Below the pieces are notes generated by a model that searched no databases, was not told the DNA's origin, and worked only from the letters and a program-made list of their open reading frames with translations. 64,000 nucleotides of DNA from an uncultured Eubacteriales bacterium (GTDB taxonomy: Bacteria; Bacillota; Clostridia; Oscillospirales; UBA644), in the NCBI GenBank assembly GCA_905207625.1, contig CAJLLT010000008.1:1-64000 (forward strand). Reading direction: 5' to 3'. A program made the position numbers and the translations under genes. Shown one piece after another: positions 23,885 to 31,846 of the stretch. Numbering within the stretch: the first letter of the stretch is position 1; every line of letters starts with the position of its first letter.

Positions 23885-25138
23885 ATGAAAATTATCGAAA
23901 CGATAAACTTTTTTATAGGTATACTGTTCACTGTATGTTACAGTTATCAGCTTTTTTATATACTTGTTCCATTGTTTGCCCGCATTTTCCGCAAGAAAAA
24001 ACCCTCCGGACAACCGGAAGACAGAACCAGACGTTATGCGGTCGTAATCGCCGCGAGAAACGAAAGTGCGGTTATTGCTCATCTCATTGAAAGCATTAAA
24101 AACCAGGACTACCCCGCCGAACTTGTAGACACATATGTTATTGCGGATAACTGCACCGACAACACTGCTGAAATAGCAGAACGGGCAGGCGCAATCGTAT
24201 ACGAGCGGACAAATGATATTTTCAAAGGCAAAGGCTATGCCCTGAGCTATTTTTTTGAAAGAGTCCCGATCGAAAAATACAACGGATTCTTTATTTTTGA
24301 CGCAGATAACGTTCTTTCTCCCAACTACATTACGGAAATGAACAAAATGTTCTCCGACAAGAACAGAGTCATAACAAGTTGCAGAAATTCAAAGAATTAC
24401 GGTGATAACTGGATCAGTGCGGGATATGCGCTGTGGTTTCTCCGGGAATCAAAGTACCTGAACAGAAGCCGTTATATTCTCGGGACAAGTTCTGCCGTTT
24501 CCGGGACGGGATTTCTCATCCACCGGGACATAATGGCGGCAAAGGGCTGGAATTATCATCTGCTGACCGAAGATATTGAGTTCACCATAGACAGCATCAT
24601 TGACGGTGAGAAAATATCTTACTGCGATTCTGCGGTTTTCTTTGATGAACAGCCCACCTCTTTCCGACAGTCATGCCGGCAGCGTCTTCGATGGTCAAAG
24701 GGATATTTGCAGGTATTTGAAAAATACGGAAAAAACCTTGTCCGGAAAGTTTTTAAGGGCTCTTTCTCCTGCTATGATATGACTATGAACATTGCCCCCG
24801 CGGCGATAATAACTTTTACCGCTCTTATTCTGAATATAATTTACACGGTAATTGCGCTCATTTCCGGAGCCGGCGTGGTTGCGGCATTCCGGCCTTTTGT
24901 TGATCTGTTCTTATGGGGATACGGTTTTCTTTATTTTATCGGGGCGATCACCGTCGCCACACAATGGAAAAAAATCTATTGTTCCAATTTCAAGAAGATA
25001 CTTTATACCTTCACTTTTCCAATCTTTATGTACACGTATCTCCCTATTTCCATAGCTGCATTCTTTGTAAAGGTGGAATGGAAGGCAATTACCCACAATG
25101 TACCGAAAAGTGTGGATACAATAATCAATTACAAGTGA
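23885..25138 (+). CDS. membrane glycosyltransferase family 2
   Basis: One N-terminal membrane helix (about residues 8-32), then a GT-A domain: VVIAARNES at about 54, the nucleotide-sugar DAD motif (FIFDADN) near 140, TED (LLTEDIEF) near 227 and the QRLRW motif near 263, followed by three or four C-terminal membrane helices. This is the plan of processive GT2 enzymes such as cellulose, hyaluronan or poly-GlcNAc synthases and their non-processive relatives. It probably uses a UDP-sugar at the cytoplasmic face and may extrude the product. It is 13 nt ahead of nagA, which points to GlcNAc metabolism, but the donor sugar is not proven. Confidence 0.85.
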   Translation: MKIIETINFFIGILFTVCYSYQLFYILVPLFARIFRKKKPSGQPEDRTRRYAVVIAARNESAVIAHLIESIKNQDYPAELVDTYVIADNCTDNTAEIAERAGAIVYERTNDIFKGKGYALSYFFERVPIEKYNGFFIFDADNVLSPNYITEMNKMFSDKNRVITSCRNSKNYGDNWISAGYALWFLRESKYLNRSRYILGTSSAVSGTGFLIHRDIMAAKGWNYHLLTEDIEFTIDSIIDGEKISYCDSAVFFDEQPTSFRQSCRQRLRWSKGYLQVFEKYGKNLVRKVFKGSFSCYDMTMNIAPAAIITFTALILNIIYTVIALISGAGVVAAFRPFVDLFLWGYGFLYFIGAITVATQWKKIYCSNFKKILYTFTFPIFMYTYLPISIAAFFVKVEWKAITHNVPKSVDTIINYK

Positions 25139-25151
25139 TCCGGAGTCAGAG

Positions 25152-26297
25152 ATGATACTGAAAAACGCAAGAGTATTTGATGAAAATTTTAATATAGTCC
25201 GTACCGATATCCGTGTCGATAACGGCAGAATAGCTCAGACGGGTGATTTTTCCGGAGAAAACGGGCTTGATCTTTCGGGGTTTACGATTCTTCCCGGATT
25301 CATCGATATTCATATCCACGGCTGTGCGAATGCGGATACGGGAGATGCCGACCCTGCCTCTCTCGAAAAGATGAGCCGTTTTCTTGTTGAGCACGGTGTT
25401 ACTTCCTTTTGTCCGACTTCAATGACTTTGTCAAAGGAGGAACTCAAAAAGATTTTTTCCGTCGCCGAGTCGTGTAAAGACAGGCTTTCCGGTGCCTACG
25501 CTCAGGGCATGAATATGGAGGGGCCTTACATATCCATGGAAAAACGGGGATCGCAGAACCCTGCCTATGTACGGGACCCCGATCCGGATGAGTTCTTTGA
25601 ACTGTTTGAATCCTGTAACGGATTTATCAGGCTTGTTGACATAGCGCCCGAAAAACCGGGAGCTGAAAATTTTATAAAAAAGGTACTTCCCTACGCAACC
25701 GTTTCCATTGCGCATACAAGCGCAGGATATGACGAAGCTGTCAAGGCAATTCAGTGGGGAGTCCGCCATGTCACACATCTGTTCAACGCACAGAGCGGGC
25801 TTACTCACCGTGCACCGGGTGTCGTGGGTGCGGTGTTCGACACTGCGGCAAAACTCGGAATAAGAGCTGAACTGATCTGTGACGGTTTTCATATTCATCC
25901 CGCTGCGCTCAGGATTGCTTTTTCCGTCCTCGGCGAAGATAACAGCATAATTGTCAGTGACTCAATGAAGGCTGCGGGCTGCCCTGACGGAGAATATGAG
26001 CTCGGGATGCAACCGGTCTATGTCCGTAACGGAAGAGCCCTCCTTGCGGACGGAACAATTGCCGCATCCACCTCCAATGTTTATGAAGAATTCAAAAATG
26101 TTATCTCCTACGGTATTCCCCTCCGTCAGGCGGTGAAGTCTGTTACCATAAATCCTGCAAAGGCAATACGTGCCGACAAGGAAACAGGATCGGTCAAGGT
26201 CGGAAAATATGCTGACCTTACTGTAATTGATGATGAGATGAACATAAAAGCCGTCTTTGTAAAAGGCGAGCTGAAGGTCGACAGGATCAGGGACTGA
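25152..26297 (+). CDS. nagA: N-acetylglucosamine-6-phosphate deacetylase
   Basis: Amidohydrolase with the metal motif HIHG after LPGFIDI (near residue 55), the active-site Glu in MEGPYIS (near 124), SIAHTSA (near 185), HLFNAQSGLTHRAPG (near 209) and the catalytic Asp in IVSDSMKAAG (near 266). It removes the acetyl group from GlcNAc-6-phosphate, giving glucosamine-6-phosphate for glycolysis or wall synthesis. 381 residues is normal. Co-transcribed with the upstream GT2 gene; nagB is not in the window. The GT2 neighbour is unusual for nagA. Confidence 0.92.
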   Translation: MILKNARVFDENFNIVRTDIRVDNGRIAQTGDFSGENGLDLSGFTILPGFIDIHIHGCANADTGDADPASLEKMSRFLVEHGVTSFCPTSMTLSKEELKKIFSVAESCKDRLSGAYAQGMNMEGPYISMEKRGSQNPAYVRDPDPDEFFELFESCNGFIRLVDIAPEKPGAENFIKKVLPYATVSIAHTSAGYDEAVKAIQWGVRHVTHLFNAQSGLTHRAPGVVGAVFDTAAKLGIRAELICDGFHIHPAALRIAFSVLGEDNSIIVSDSMKAAGCPDGEYELGMQPVYVRNGRALLADGTIAASTSNVYEEFKNVISYGIPLRQAVKSVTINPAKAIRADKETGSVKVGKYADLTVIDDEMNIKAVFVKGELKVDRIRD

Positions 26298-26344
26298 ATG
26301 GAATCGTTCCCCATATAATGCAATAAAATGTCGAAGGAAACGGC

Positions 26345-26373
26345 TTGACAAAAGCAAGACGATATGATATAAT
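26345..26373 (+). promoter_or_regulatory. consensus promoter of the 92-residue unknown gene
   Basis: TTGACA (26345-26350), 17-nt spacer, TATAAT (26368-26373) with TG at 26365-26366; every element fits consensus, suggesting high expression. Confidence 0.9.
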
Positions 26374-26404
26374 CAAACCGTAATAGAAACGGAGGTAGAT
26401 AACG

Positions 26405-26683
26405 ATGCCAGTATCCAATCTTCATCAGATCGATTTCAAGAAATTTCTTGAAGCCATTGATCAGTGCAAAGGAAATGTTTACCTTGTGACTGACGAGGGA
26501 GACAGACTGAATCTCAAGAGCAAACTGTGCCAGATAATCGGTCTTACAAAGCTTATTGAAGGCGGGAAAATCGGCGAGGCGAAAATTGTTTGCGATGATC
26601 CCGAAGACGACTCCTTCCTGTTCCGGTTTAACCTCTACGGTGACAAGATTCTGGAAGAAAACAAAAAAGCCAACCAGAAATAA
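26405..26683 (+). CDS. conserved-looking 92-residue protein of unknown function
   Basis: ATG behind CGGAGG. A compact acidic protein with no membrane segment: an N-terminal helix (DFKKFLEAIDQC), then a segment rich in strands (NVYLVTDEGDRLNLKSKL) and a C-terminal FLFRFNLYGDKI strand. It is monocistronic, with a perfect consensus promoter and a perfect terminator, which suggests steady strong expression. I do not recognise the family. The dense spacing of charged and aliphatic residues indicates a folded alpha/beta domain, not a spurious frame. Confidence 0.75.
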   Translation: MPVSNLHQIDFKKFLEAIDQCKGNVYLVTDEGDRLNLKSKLCQIIGLTKLIEGGKIGEAKIVCDDPEDDSFLFRFNLYGDKILEENKKANQK

Positions 26684-26690
26684 CAACTGA

Positions 26691-26718
26691 AAAGGACTCT
26701 GCGGAGTCCTTTTTTTTA
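26691..26718 (+). terminator. terminator of the 92-residue gene
   Basis: AAAGGACTC-TGCG-GAGTCCTTT followed by a run of T. Confidence 0.9.
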
Positions 26719-26749
26719 GCGCCCGTTGAGTTTCTTGCAAAAAAATACG

Positions 26750-26775
26750 AGCGGAAGCCTTAAAAGGCTTCCGCT
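26750..26775 (-). terminator. terminator of the leftward sugar isomerase gene
   Basis: On the minus strand AGCGGAAGCC pairs with GGCTTCCGCT around TTTTAA and is followed by CGTATTTTTTT. Confidence 0.8.
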
Positions 26776-26810
26776 TTCTGTTATTACACTGAAAATATCC
26801 CAGATATAAC

Positions 26811-27776
26811 TTATGCCCACCACATAACAGCCTTGCCTTCAAAGGTCATAGCCTCTTTCAGGGTGGCAATGGCTTTATTGAGTCCCTCTTCGGGGGTCAT
26901 AAGGCTGTCTTCATGCTCTATGCTCATAACGAAATCATAGTCGATGGTACGGAGAGCACTGACAATCTCTTTCCAGTAATAAGTGGAATTACCGTATCCG
27001 ACGGAACGGAATACCCAGGCTCTGTCGGCAACCTGTCCGTAGTGCTTAGTATCAAGAACGCCGTTTTTGGCGACATTGTACTTGTCTATACGGGTGTCTT
27101 TTGCGTGGAAGTGGAACATGCAATCCTTGAGTTCCTTGATCGCAACAACAGGATCAATACCCTGCCAGACAAGGTGAGAAGGATCAAAGTTCGCTCCGAG
27201 TTCGGGGCCTACAGCGGCACGGATTCTGAGCATGGTTTCAGGATTGTACACGCAGAAACCGGGATGCATTTCAAAAGCTATGCGCTCAACATGATGCTGT
27301 TTTGCAAACTCAACTTTCTTTTTCCAGTAAGGAATAAGAACCTCATTCCACTGATAGTCGAGTATCTGCAGATAGTCTTCAGGCCATGCGCAGGTAACCC
27401 AGTTGGGCATTTTGTCTTCGGGAGATCCGCCGGGGCAGCCGGAAAACGTATTAACAGTCTTCACACCCATTTTTTCAGCCAGCAGAATGGCATTGTCAAA
27501 ATCGGCATTGAACTTTGCGGCAATCTCGGGATTGGGATGAACTCCGTTTCCGTGGGCGCTGAGTGCGGAAACCTCAAGATTGTATTTGCTTATGGTATTC
27601 ATGAACTTCTCGAATGCCTTTTCGTCATGGAGAAGAACTTCAGGGTCACAGTGAGCCTTTCCGGGATATCCGCCGCAACCGATCTCTATAGCCTGTACTC
27701 CACGTTCGCTCAGGTATTTGCAGGCATCTTCAAATGGTCTGTCACCGAACATTACGGTCAAAACGCCAAGTTTCAT
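26811..27776 (-). CDS. sugar phosphate isomerase/epimerase (IolE-like)
   Basis: The frame opens at 27812, but AAGGAGAAT lies just before the ATG at 27776, giving 321 residues. TIM-barrel metalloenzyme of the AP-endonuclease 2 superfamily: AFEMHPGFCVYNPET (Glu ligand) near residue 170, GANFDPSHLVWQGID (Asp and His) near 201, FHFHAKDTRID near 225 and a C-terminal SIEHED (Glu) near 288. A long loop with FSGCPGGSPEDKMPNWV is typical of a subgroup annotated as sugar phosphate isomerases. Substrate unknown. Monocistronic with its own strong promoter, whose -10 overlaps a palindrome. It is more elaborate than the isomerase at 10565-11320 and not a recent copy. Confidence 0.85.
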   Translation of the reverse strand: MKLGVLTVMFGDRPFEDACKYLSERGVQAIEIGCGGYPGKAHCDPEVLLHDEKAFEKFMNTISKYNLEVSALSAHGNGVHPNPEIAAKFNADFDNAILLAEKMGVKTVNTFSGCPGGSPEDKMPNWVTCAWPEDYLQILDYQWNEVLIPYWKKKVEFAKQHHVERIAFEMHPGFCVYNPETMLRIRAAVGPELGANFDPSHLVWQGIDPVVAIKELKDCMFHFHAKDTRIDKYNVAKNGVLDTKHYGQVADRAWVFRSVGYGNSTYYWKEIVSALRTIDYDFVMSIEHEDSLMTPEEGLNKAIATLKEAMTFEGKAVMWWA

Positions 27777-27810
27777 TTTAATTCTCCTTTTCAATTTCAT
27801 TTCAAGTGGC

Positions 27811-27852
27811 ATAATATGGCTATATTATAGAACATTTTTCCCCGGTTGTCAA
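27811..27852 (-). promoter_or_regulatory. promoter and possible operator of the IolE-like gene
   Basis: On the minus strand TTGACA (27847-27852), 17-nt spacer, TATAAT (27824-27829). The inverted repeat ATAATAT-ggct-ATATTAT (27811-27828) covers the -10 and start region, the place where a repressor would act. The -35 begins 5 nt after the sigE stop. Confidence 0.75.
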
Positions 27853-27856
27853 GCCC

Positions 27857-28588
27857 TCACACCGTCATTTCAATATCATTTTTCAGTCTGAGCAGAATTT
27901 TCTTTTCAAGCCGTGAAATGTATGATTGGGATATTCCCAGCATGTCTGCAACCTGCTTCTGCGTATACTCCCTTGTTCCGCCCAGCCCGAAACGTAGTGT
28001 CATTATCTTCTTTTCTCTTTCGTTGAGATGCGAGACAGCTTTTTTAAGAATATCCATCTCTACCCTGTTTTCAAGATCCTTTGACACTTCATCGGCATCT
28101 GTTCCCAGAACATCCGAGAGAAGAAGAGCGTTACCGTCCCAGTCAACGTTAAGAGGTTCCTCTATAGAGATTTCGGATCTTCTGTTGCTGTTCTTCCGAA
28201 GATACATGAGGATCTCATTTTCAATGCAGCGGGAGGAGTAAGTTGCGAGTTTTATATTCTTATCCGCACAAAAAGTATTCACCGCTTTTATCAGACCTAT
28301 TGTTCCTATGGAAATCAGATCTTCTATATTTACCCCCGTATTTTCAAATTTCCTTGCGATGTATACCACGAGACGCAGATTGTGCTCGATAAGTGTTTTT
28401 TTCGCTGCTTCGTCCCCATGGCCGAGAAGCATTATACACTTTTCCTCTTCCGGACCGTCCAGTGGGGCGGGCAAAGTTTCCGAACCGTTGATATAAAATA
28501 CGTCAGTGAGCAGCAGGTTCCGGACTTTCCCGTTCCCTCTTCTGAATAGTCCTGCAACCAGTCCCGTTAAAGAATACCCTCTTAACAT
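27857..28588 (-). CDS. sigE: RNA polymerase sporulation sigma factor SigE (pro-form)
   Basis: Sigma-70 family protein, 243 residues, RBS TAGGAGG. The first about 30 residues are the membrane-associated pro-sequence, and VFYINGSETLPAPL matches the region where SpoIIGA cleaves pro-sigma-E. Region 2 (HNLRLVVYIARKFENTGVNIEDLISIGTIGL, then AVNTF and LATYSSRCIENEI) and region 4 (LNEREKKIMTLRFGLGG and QKQVADMLGISQSYISRLEKKIL) are complete. It directs early mother-cell gene expression. The gene lies 9 nt after spoIIGA; sigG, which often follows, is absent here. Confidence 0.95.
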   Translation of the reverse strand: MLRGYSLTGLVAGLFRRGNGKVRNLLLTDVFYINGSETLPAPLDGPEEEKCIMLLGHGDEAAKKTLIEHNLRLVVYIARKFENTGVNIEDLISIGTIGLIKAVNTFCADKNIKLATYSSRCIENEILMYLRKNSNRRSEISIEEPLNVDWDGNALLLSDVLGTDADEVSKDLENRVEMDILKKAVSHLNEREKKIMTLRFGLGGTREYTQKQVADMLGISQSYISRLEKKILLRLKNDIEMTV

Positions 28589-28597
28589 ATCTGCCTC

Positions 28598-29437
28598 CTA
28601 AATGATATTTCTGTTCAGTATACCGCCGAATTCTTCCTTGCCCCGGAATGCGGCGTTGTCAACCGCAACAATAACTTTCTTCTGCTCACCGTTCACCGTG
28701 AAACTGTCCGGCTTGAATGCCGGCAACAGTCCCGACCCTCCGGCTGTCCTGTATGGGATAAGCCTGAACCGTTCGCTTGTGCTTTTACTCATTCTGTCCG
28801 GTTCATCAGCATTGAGATCCGGGAGCAGACTTTTTGAAATATCCTCATCTATGATAACTACCGGTGTTCCGGTTATTGTTTCCGTGAGCATATTCCCCGT
28901 GTCAAGCAGACACCTGACGCTCCGGCTGTTTTTCCCCACGCTCACAATACAGTCAAATACAAGATTTTCAGGTGTTCTTGATGCCCATATGCGGCGTATG
29001 ACTCCGAGAATAAGAAACATGACAAGGGTGACGGAAAGAATAACGGGAACGGGCACATTGAAATATATCTCACCGTTCCGCACATACAGATAATTTCTGT
29101 CAACAATCATGCCGCATGCCAGAACCACGCAAAGATATGTAACCGAGACGGCATTATAAATGCAGAGCTTTTTGAAAAAGTTTGTTTTGTTCCGGCAACC
29201 GAAGCAGATCAGACATACCACGGCACTGAATACCGTTTTCAGTAAGAGTGTCAGTGCCAGTTCGAGCTGAGGTATACATATCGCAAGTCCGTACAGTGAA
29301 GCGGAAATGTCCCCGGCGGCAAAACGTGAAAAAGTGATCCGCGTACCCGTAAGACGTGAAGTAGTATAAATGATGAACCCATTTACGGCGAGATTTACGA
29401 ACAGCAATACATCCACATAAACCGTTATGGTATTCAT
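28598..29437 (-). CDS. spoIIGA: sigma-E processing peptidase SpoIIGA
   Basis: ATG behind GAGGTG. Five N-terminal membrane helices (about residues 1-150) begin with VYVDVLLFVNLAVNGFII, a family signature. The C-terminal aspartic protease domain has the catalytic Asp in LLDTGN near residue 187 and the GLLPAFKPD segment near 236. The enzyme cleaves pro-sigma-E in the mother cell after activation by SpoIIR. Forms the spoIIG operon with sigE. The promoter upstream has an unusually long spacer. Confidence 0.95.
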   Translation of the reverse strand: MNTITVYVDVLLFVNLAVNGFIIYTTSRLTGTRITFSRFAAGDISASLYGLAICIPQLELALTLLLKTVFSAVVCLICFGCRNKTNFFKKLCIYNAVSVTYLCVVLACGMIVDRNYLYVRNGEIYFNVPVPVILSVTLVMFLILGVIRRIWASRTPENLVFDCIVSVGKNSRSVRCLLDTGNMLTETITGTPVVIIDEDISKSLLPDLNADEPDRMSKSTSERFRLIPYRTAGGSGLLPAFKPDSFTVNGEQKKVIVAVDNAAFRGKEEFGGILNRNII

Positions 29438-29461
29438 TTCCCATCACCTCTTCCCGAATGA

Positions 29462-29494
29462 ATTATACCATCCCGGTGACGTTTATTTTGTCAA
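29462..29494 (-). promoter_or_regulatory. spoIIG promoter with 21-bp spacer
   Basis: On the minus strand TTGACA (29489-29494) and TATAAT (29462-29467) are perfect boxes but 21 bp apart instead of 17. The Bacillus subtilis spoIIG promoter also has over-wide spacing (22 bp) and depends on Spo0A-phosphate bound at and upstream of the -35. TTTTGTC-type sequences around 29484-29510 may be 0A boxes. Confidence 0.7.
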
Positions 29495-29502
29495 TCGGAG
29501 AG

Positions 29503-29545
29503 GACAAAAAAAATAATTCACCTTGCAGAATTCCGCAAAATGAAT
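29503..29545 (-). terminator. terminator of tex
   Basis: On the minus strand a 13-bp stem (29533-29545 with 29516-29528, some G-U pairs) around AATT is followed by TATTTTTTTT. Confidence 0.85.
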
Positions 29546-29567
29546 CATTTTTACTATTGAATTAAAA

Positions 29568-31724
29568 TCAGTCGGCTTTTACGTCTTTCATTGTCAAAGA
29601 GATACGTTTTTTGTCCGGATCCACCGAAATTATCCGAACACGGACCACATCCCCTACTTTGAGAACCTCTGACGGATGTTTAATGTATCGGTTGCAGATC
29701 TGTGAAATATGGACAAGCCCGTCCTGGTGTACACCGATGTCCACAAAAGCGCCGAAATCAATGACATTCCGTACTGTTCCCGTAATTTCCATTCCGGGCT
29801 TGAGGTCGCTGAGCTGCATCACATCCGTTCTGAGCAGAGGTGCGGGAAGTTCGTCCCGGATATCTCTTCCCGGTTTCATCAGTTCCGTGACAATGTCGTT
29901 AAGTGTCGGCACGCCGATTCCGCATTCCTGCGCGGCTTTTGATGCCCCGTAAAGTTTGACCTTTGATGAAAGAAGCCCCAGATCTCCTTTTTCGACATCC
30001 CGGTCCGTATACCCGAAGAGTTTCAGGAGACTTTCCGCCCCGCCATACGACTCCGGGTGAACGGCGGTATTGTCCAGGACATTTTTTGCCCCCGGGACTC
30101 TGAGAAAACCCGCACACTGCTCAAAGGCCTTAGGTCCGAGCTTCGGAACTTTTTTAAGCTGATTTCTGGAGGTGAAAAGGCCGTTCTCTTCACGGTATGC
30201 AACTATATTTTTTGCGACCGTTGAGTTAATTCCGGCAACATATCCGAGAAGCGATGCGGAAGCTGTATTCAGGTCAACGCCTACGGAATTTACGCAGTCC
30301 TCCACAACGGCGGTCAGGGATTCGTCAAGCCTTGCCGGAGGCATGTCGTGCTGATACTGTCCTACGCCGATGCTTTTGGGATCGATTTTAACAAGCTCCG
30401 CAAGAGGATCCTGCAAACGCCTTGCTATAGATACTGCGGAACGAAGAGAAACGTCGAATTGGGGAAATTCCTCTGCGCCGAGTTTCGATGCAGAGTACAC
30501 CGATGCTCCTGCTTCGCTGACGACCATATACGATACTTTGCGCGGAATCTGTTTTATGGTGTCGGCAACAAAGACCTCGGCTTCCCTTGAAGCAGTTCCG
30601 TTACCGATGGAAATACAGTCAACATTGAACCGGGCAATATATTTTTTCAGCTTTTCAGCAGCTTCCTCGGTCCTGTTCTGCGGCGGAGTGGGATAAATAA
30701 CATCCGTCATCAGCACTTTTCCGCCCGCATCAACCGCACAGATTTTACAACCGGTACGGTATGCCGGATCAACGGCGAGAACAACTTTACCCTTCACCGG
30801 TGGCTGCAACAGAAGGGGCTTCAGATTGTTTCCGAACATTTTGATTGCCTGCTCCGACGCCGTTTCGGTCAGCTCATTCCGGATCTCTCTTTCCACAGAG
30901 GGGTATATAAGTCTTGAATAAGCATCCTTTGCAGCATTCCGGCAGAATTCAGTGGAAATGCTCCCGGGATGCACATACCGTCTTTCCAGCAGAGCCAGAG
31001 CATCGCTTTCGGAAACCTCAACCGTAACCTTAAGTATTTCCTCCTTTTCTCCGCGGTTTATGGCGAGGACTCTGTGACTCGGGATCTTCGATACAGGTTC
31101 GGAGTAGTCGTAATACATGGAATAAACACTGTCTTCATCAACCGCCGAAACGGACCTTATCATTCCCGTTTTATGTATAAGATCTTTAAGGTCCTTCCGT
31201 ACGGAAGCGTCGTCTGATATTATCTCGGCAATTATGTCAGATGCGCCTTCAAGAGCTTCCCGGGGAGTGTTTACCCCCTTTTCGGGATTCACATATTCCA
31301 TTGCCAGCGCTTCGCATGAACCCCCGGTTATGTCCTGCCGAAGCAGTATAAGGCTGAGAGGCTCCAGACCTTTTTCCTTTGCGATGGAGGCTCTTGTTTT
31401 TCTTTTCTGCTTATACGGACGGTAAAGATCCTCAACCTCAGCGAGAGTGACCGCATTTTCAAACGATACCCGCAGATCATCTGTCAGTTTTCCCTGACTA
31501 TCCACCGAAGCGATGACTTCCTGTTTGCGTTTTTCCAGATTGCGCAGATACTGAAGTCTGTCAAACATTTCACGCAGTACCTGGTCATTGCAGGATCCGG
31601 TCATTTCTTTTCTGTACCGGGAAATAAACGGGATGGTATTGCCGTCATCGATAAGCTTTATAATATTTGCCGTCAGATCGGCACGGATGCCGAATTCGGA
31701 GCTGAGAACAGACTGAATATTCAT
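29568..31724 (-). CDS. tex: Tex family transcription accessory / RNA-binding protein
   Basis: 718 residues, the usual length. N-terminal Tex-like helical region, YqgF-type RNase H fold (VLAVDPAYRTGCKICAVD near 325), two helix-hairpin-helix motifs (SASLLGYVAGINSTVAKNIV and NQLKKVPKLGPKAFEQCAGFLRV near 500-550) and a C-terminal S1 domain (GAFVDIGVHQDGLVHISQI near 655). Tex binds nucleic acid and RNA polymerase or ribosomes and is widely conserved. Monocistronic, with its own promoter and terminator; divergent from the giant glucan synthase gene. Confidence 0.95.
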   Translation of the reverse strand: MNIQSVLSSEFGIRADLTANIIKLIDDGNTIPFISRYRKEMTGSCNDQVLREMFDRLQYLRNLEKRKQEVIASVDSQGKLTDDLRVSFENAVTLAEVEDLYRPYKQKRKTRASIAKEKGLEPLSLILLRQDITGGSCEALAMEYVNPEKGVNTPREALEGASDIIAEIISDDASVRKDLKDLIHKTGMIRSVSAVDEDSVYSMYYDYSEPVSKIPSHRVLAINRGEKEEILKVTVEVSESDALALLERRYVHPGSISTEFCRNAAKDAYSRLIYPSVEREIRNELTETASEQAIKMFGNNLKPLLLQPPVKGKVVLAVDPAYRTGCKICAVDAGGKVLMTDVIYPTPPQNRTEEAAEKLKKYIARFNVDCISIGNGTASREAEVFVADTIKQIPRKVSYMVVSEAGASVYSASKLGAEEFPQFDVSLRSAVSIARRLQDPLAELVKIDPKSIGVGQYQHDMPPARLDESLTAVVEDCVNSVGVDLNTASASLLGYVAGINSTVAKNIVAYREENGLFTSRNQLKKVPKLGPKAFEQCAGFLRVPGAKNVLDNTAVHPESYGGAESLLKLFGYTDRDVEKGDLGLLSSKVKLYGASKAAQECGIGVPTLNDIVTELMKPGRDIRDELPAPLLRTDVMQLSDLKPGMEITGTVRNVIDFGAFVDIGVHQDGLVHISQICNRYIKHPSEVLKVGDVVRVRIISVDPDKKRISLTMKDVKAD

Positions 31725-31755
31725 AATTGTTTTTTCCTTTCAAAGGCTTAGGATA

Positions 31756-31784
31756 ATTATACTATATAATTGAAAAAATTTCAA
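31756..31784 (-). promoter_or_regulatory. promoter of tex
   Basis: On the minus strand TTGAAA (31779-31784), 17-nt spacer, TATAAT (31756-31761). Confidence 0.8.
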
Positions 31785-31846
31785 GTCGCCCTGCGGATAT
31801 ATTTCCGAAACAGGGAAAAAATAGAGAAAAAGAAAGGAGTGTCGGA

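Noticed and set aside
26913..27830. 305-codon plus-strand frame opposite the IolE-like gene
   Set aside because: The minus-strand gene has a ribosome site, promoter and metal-site motifs; the plus frame has none.
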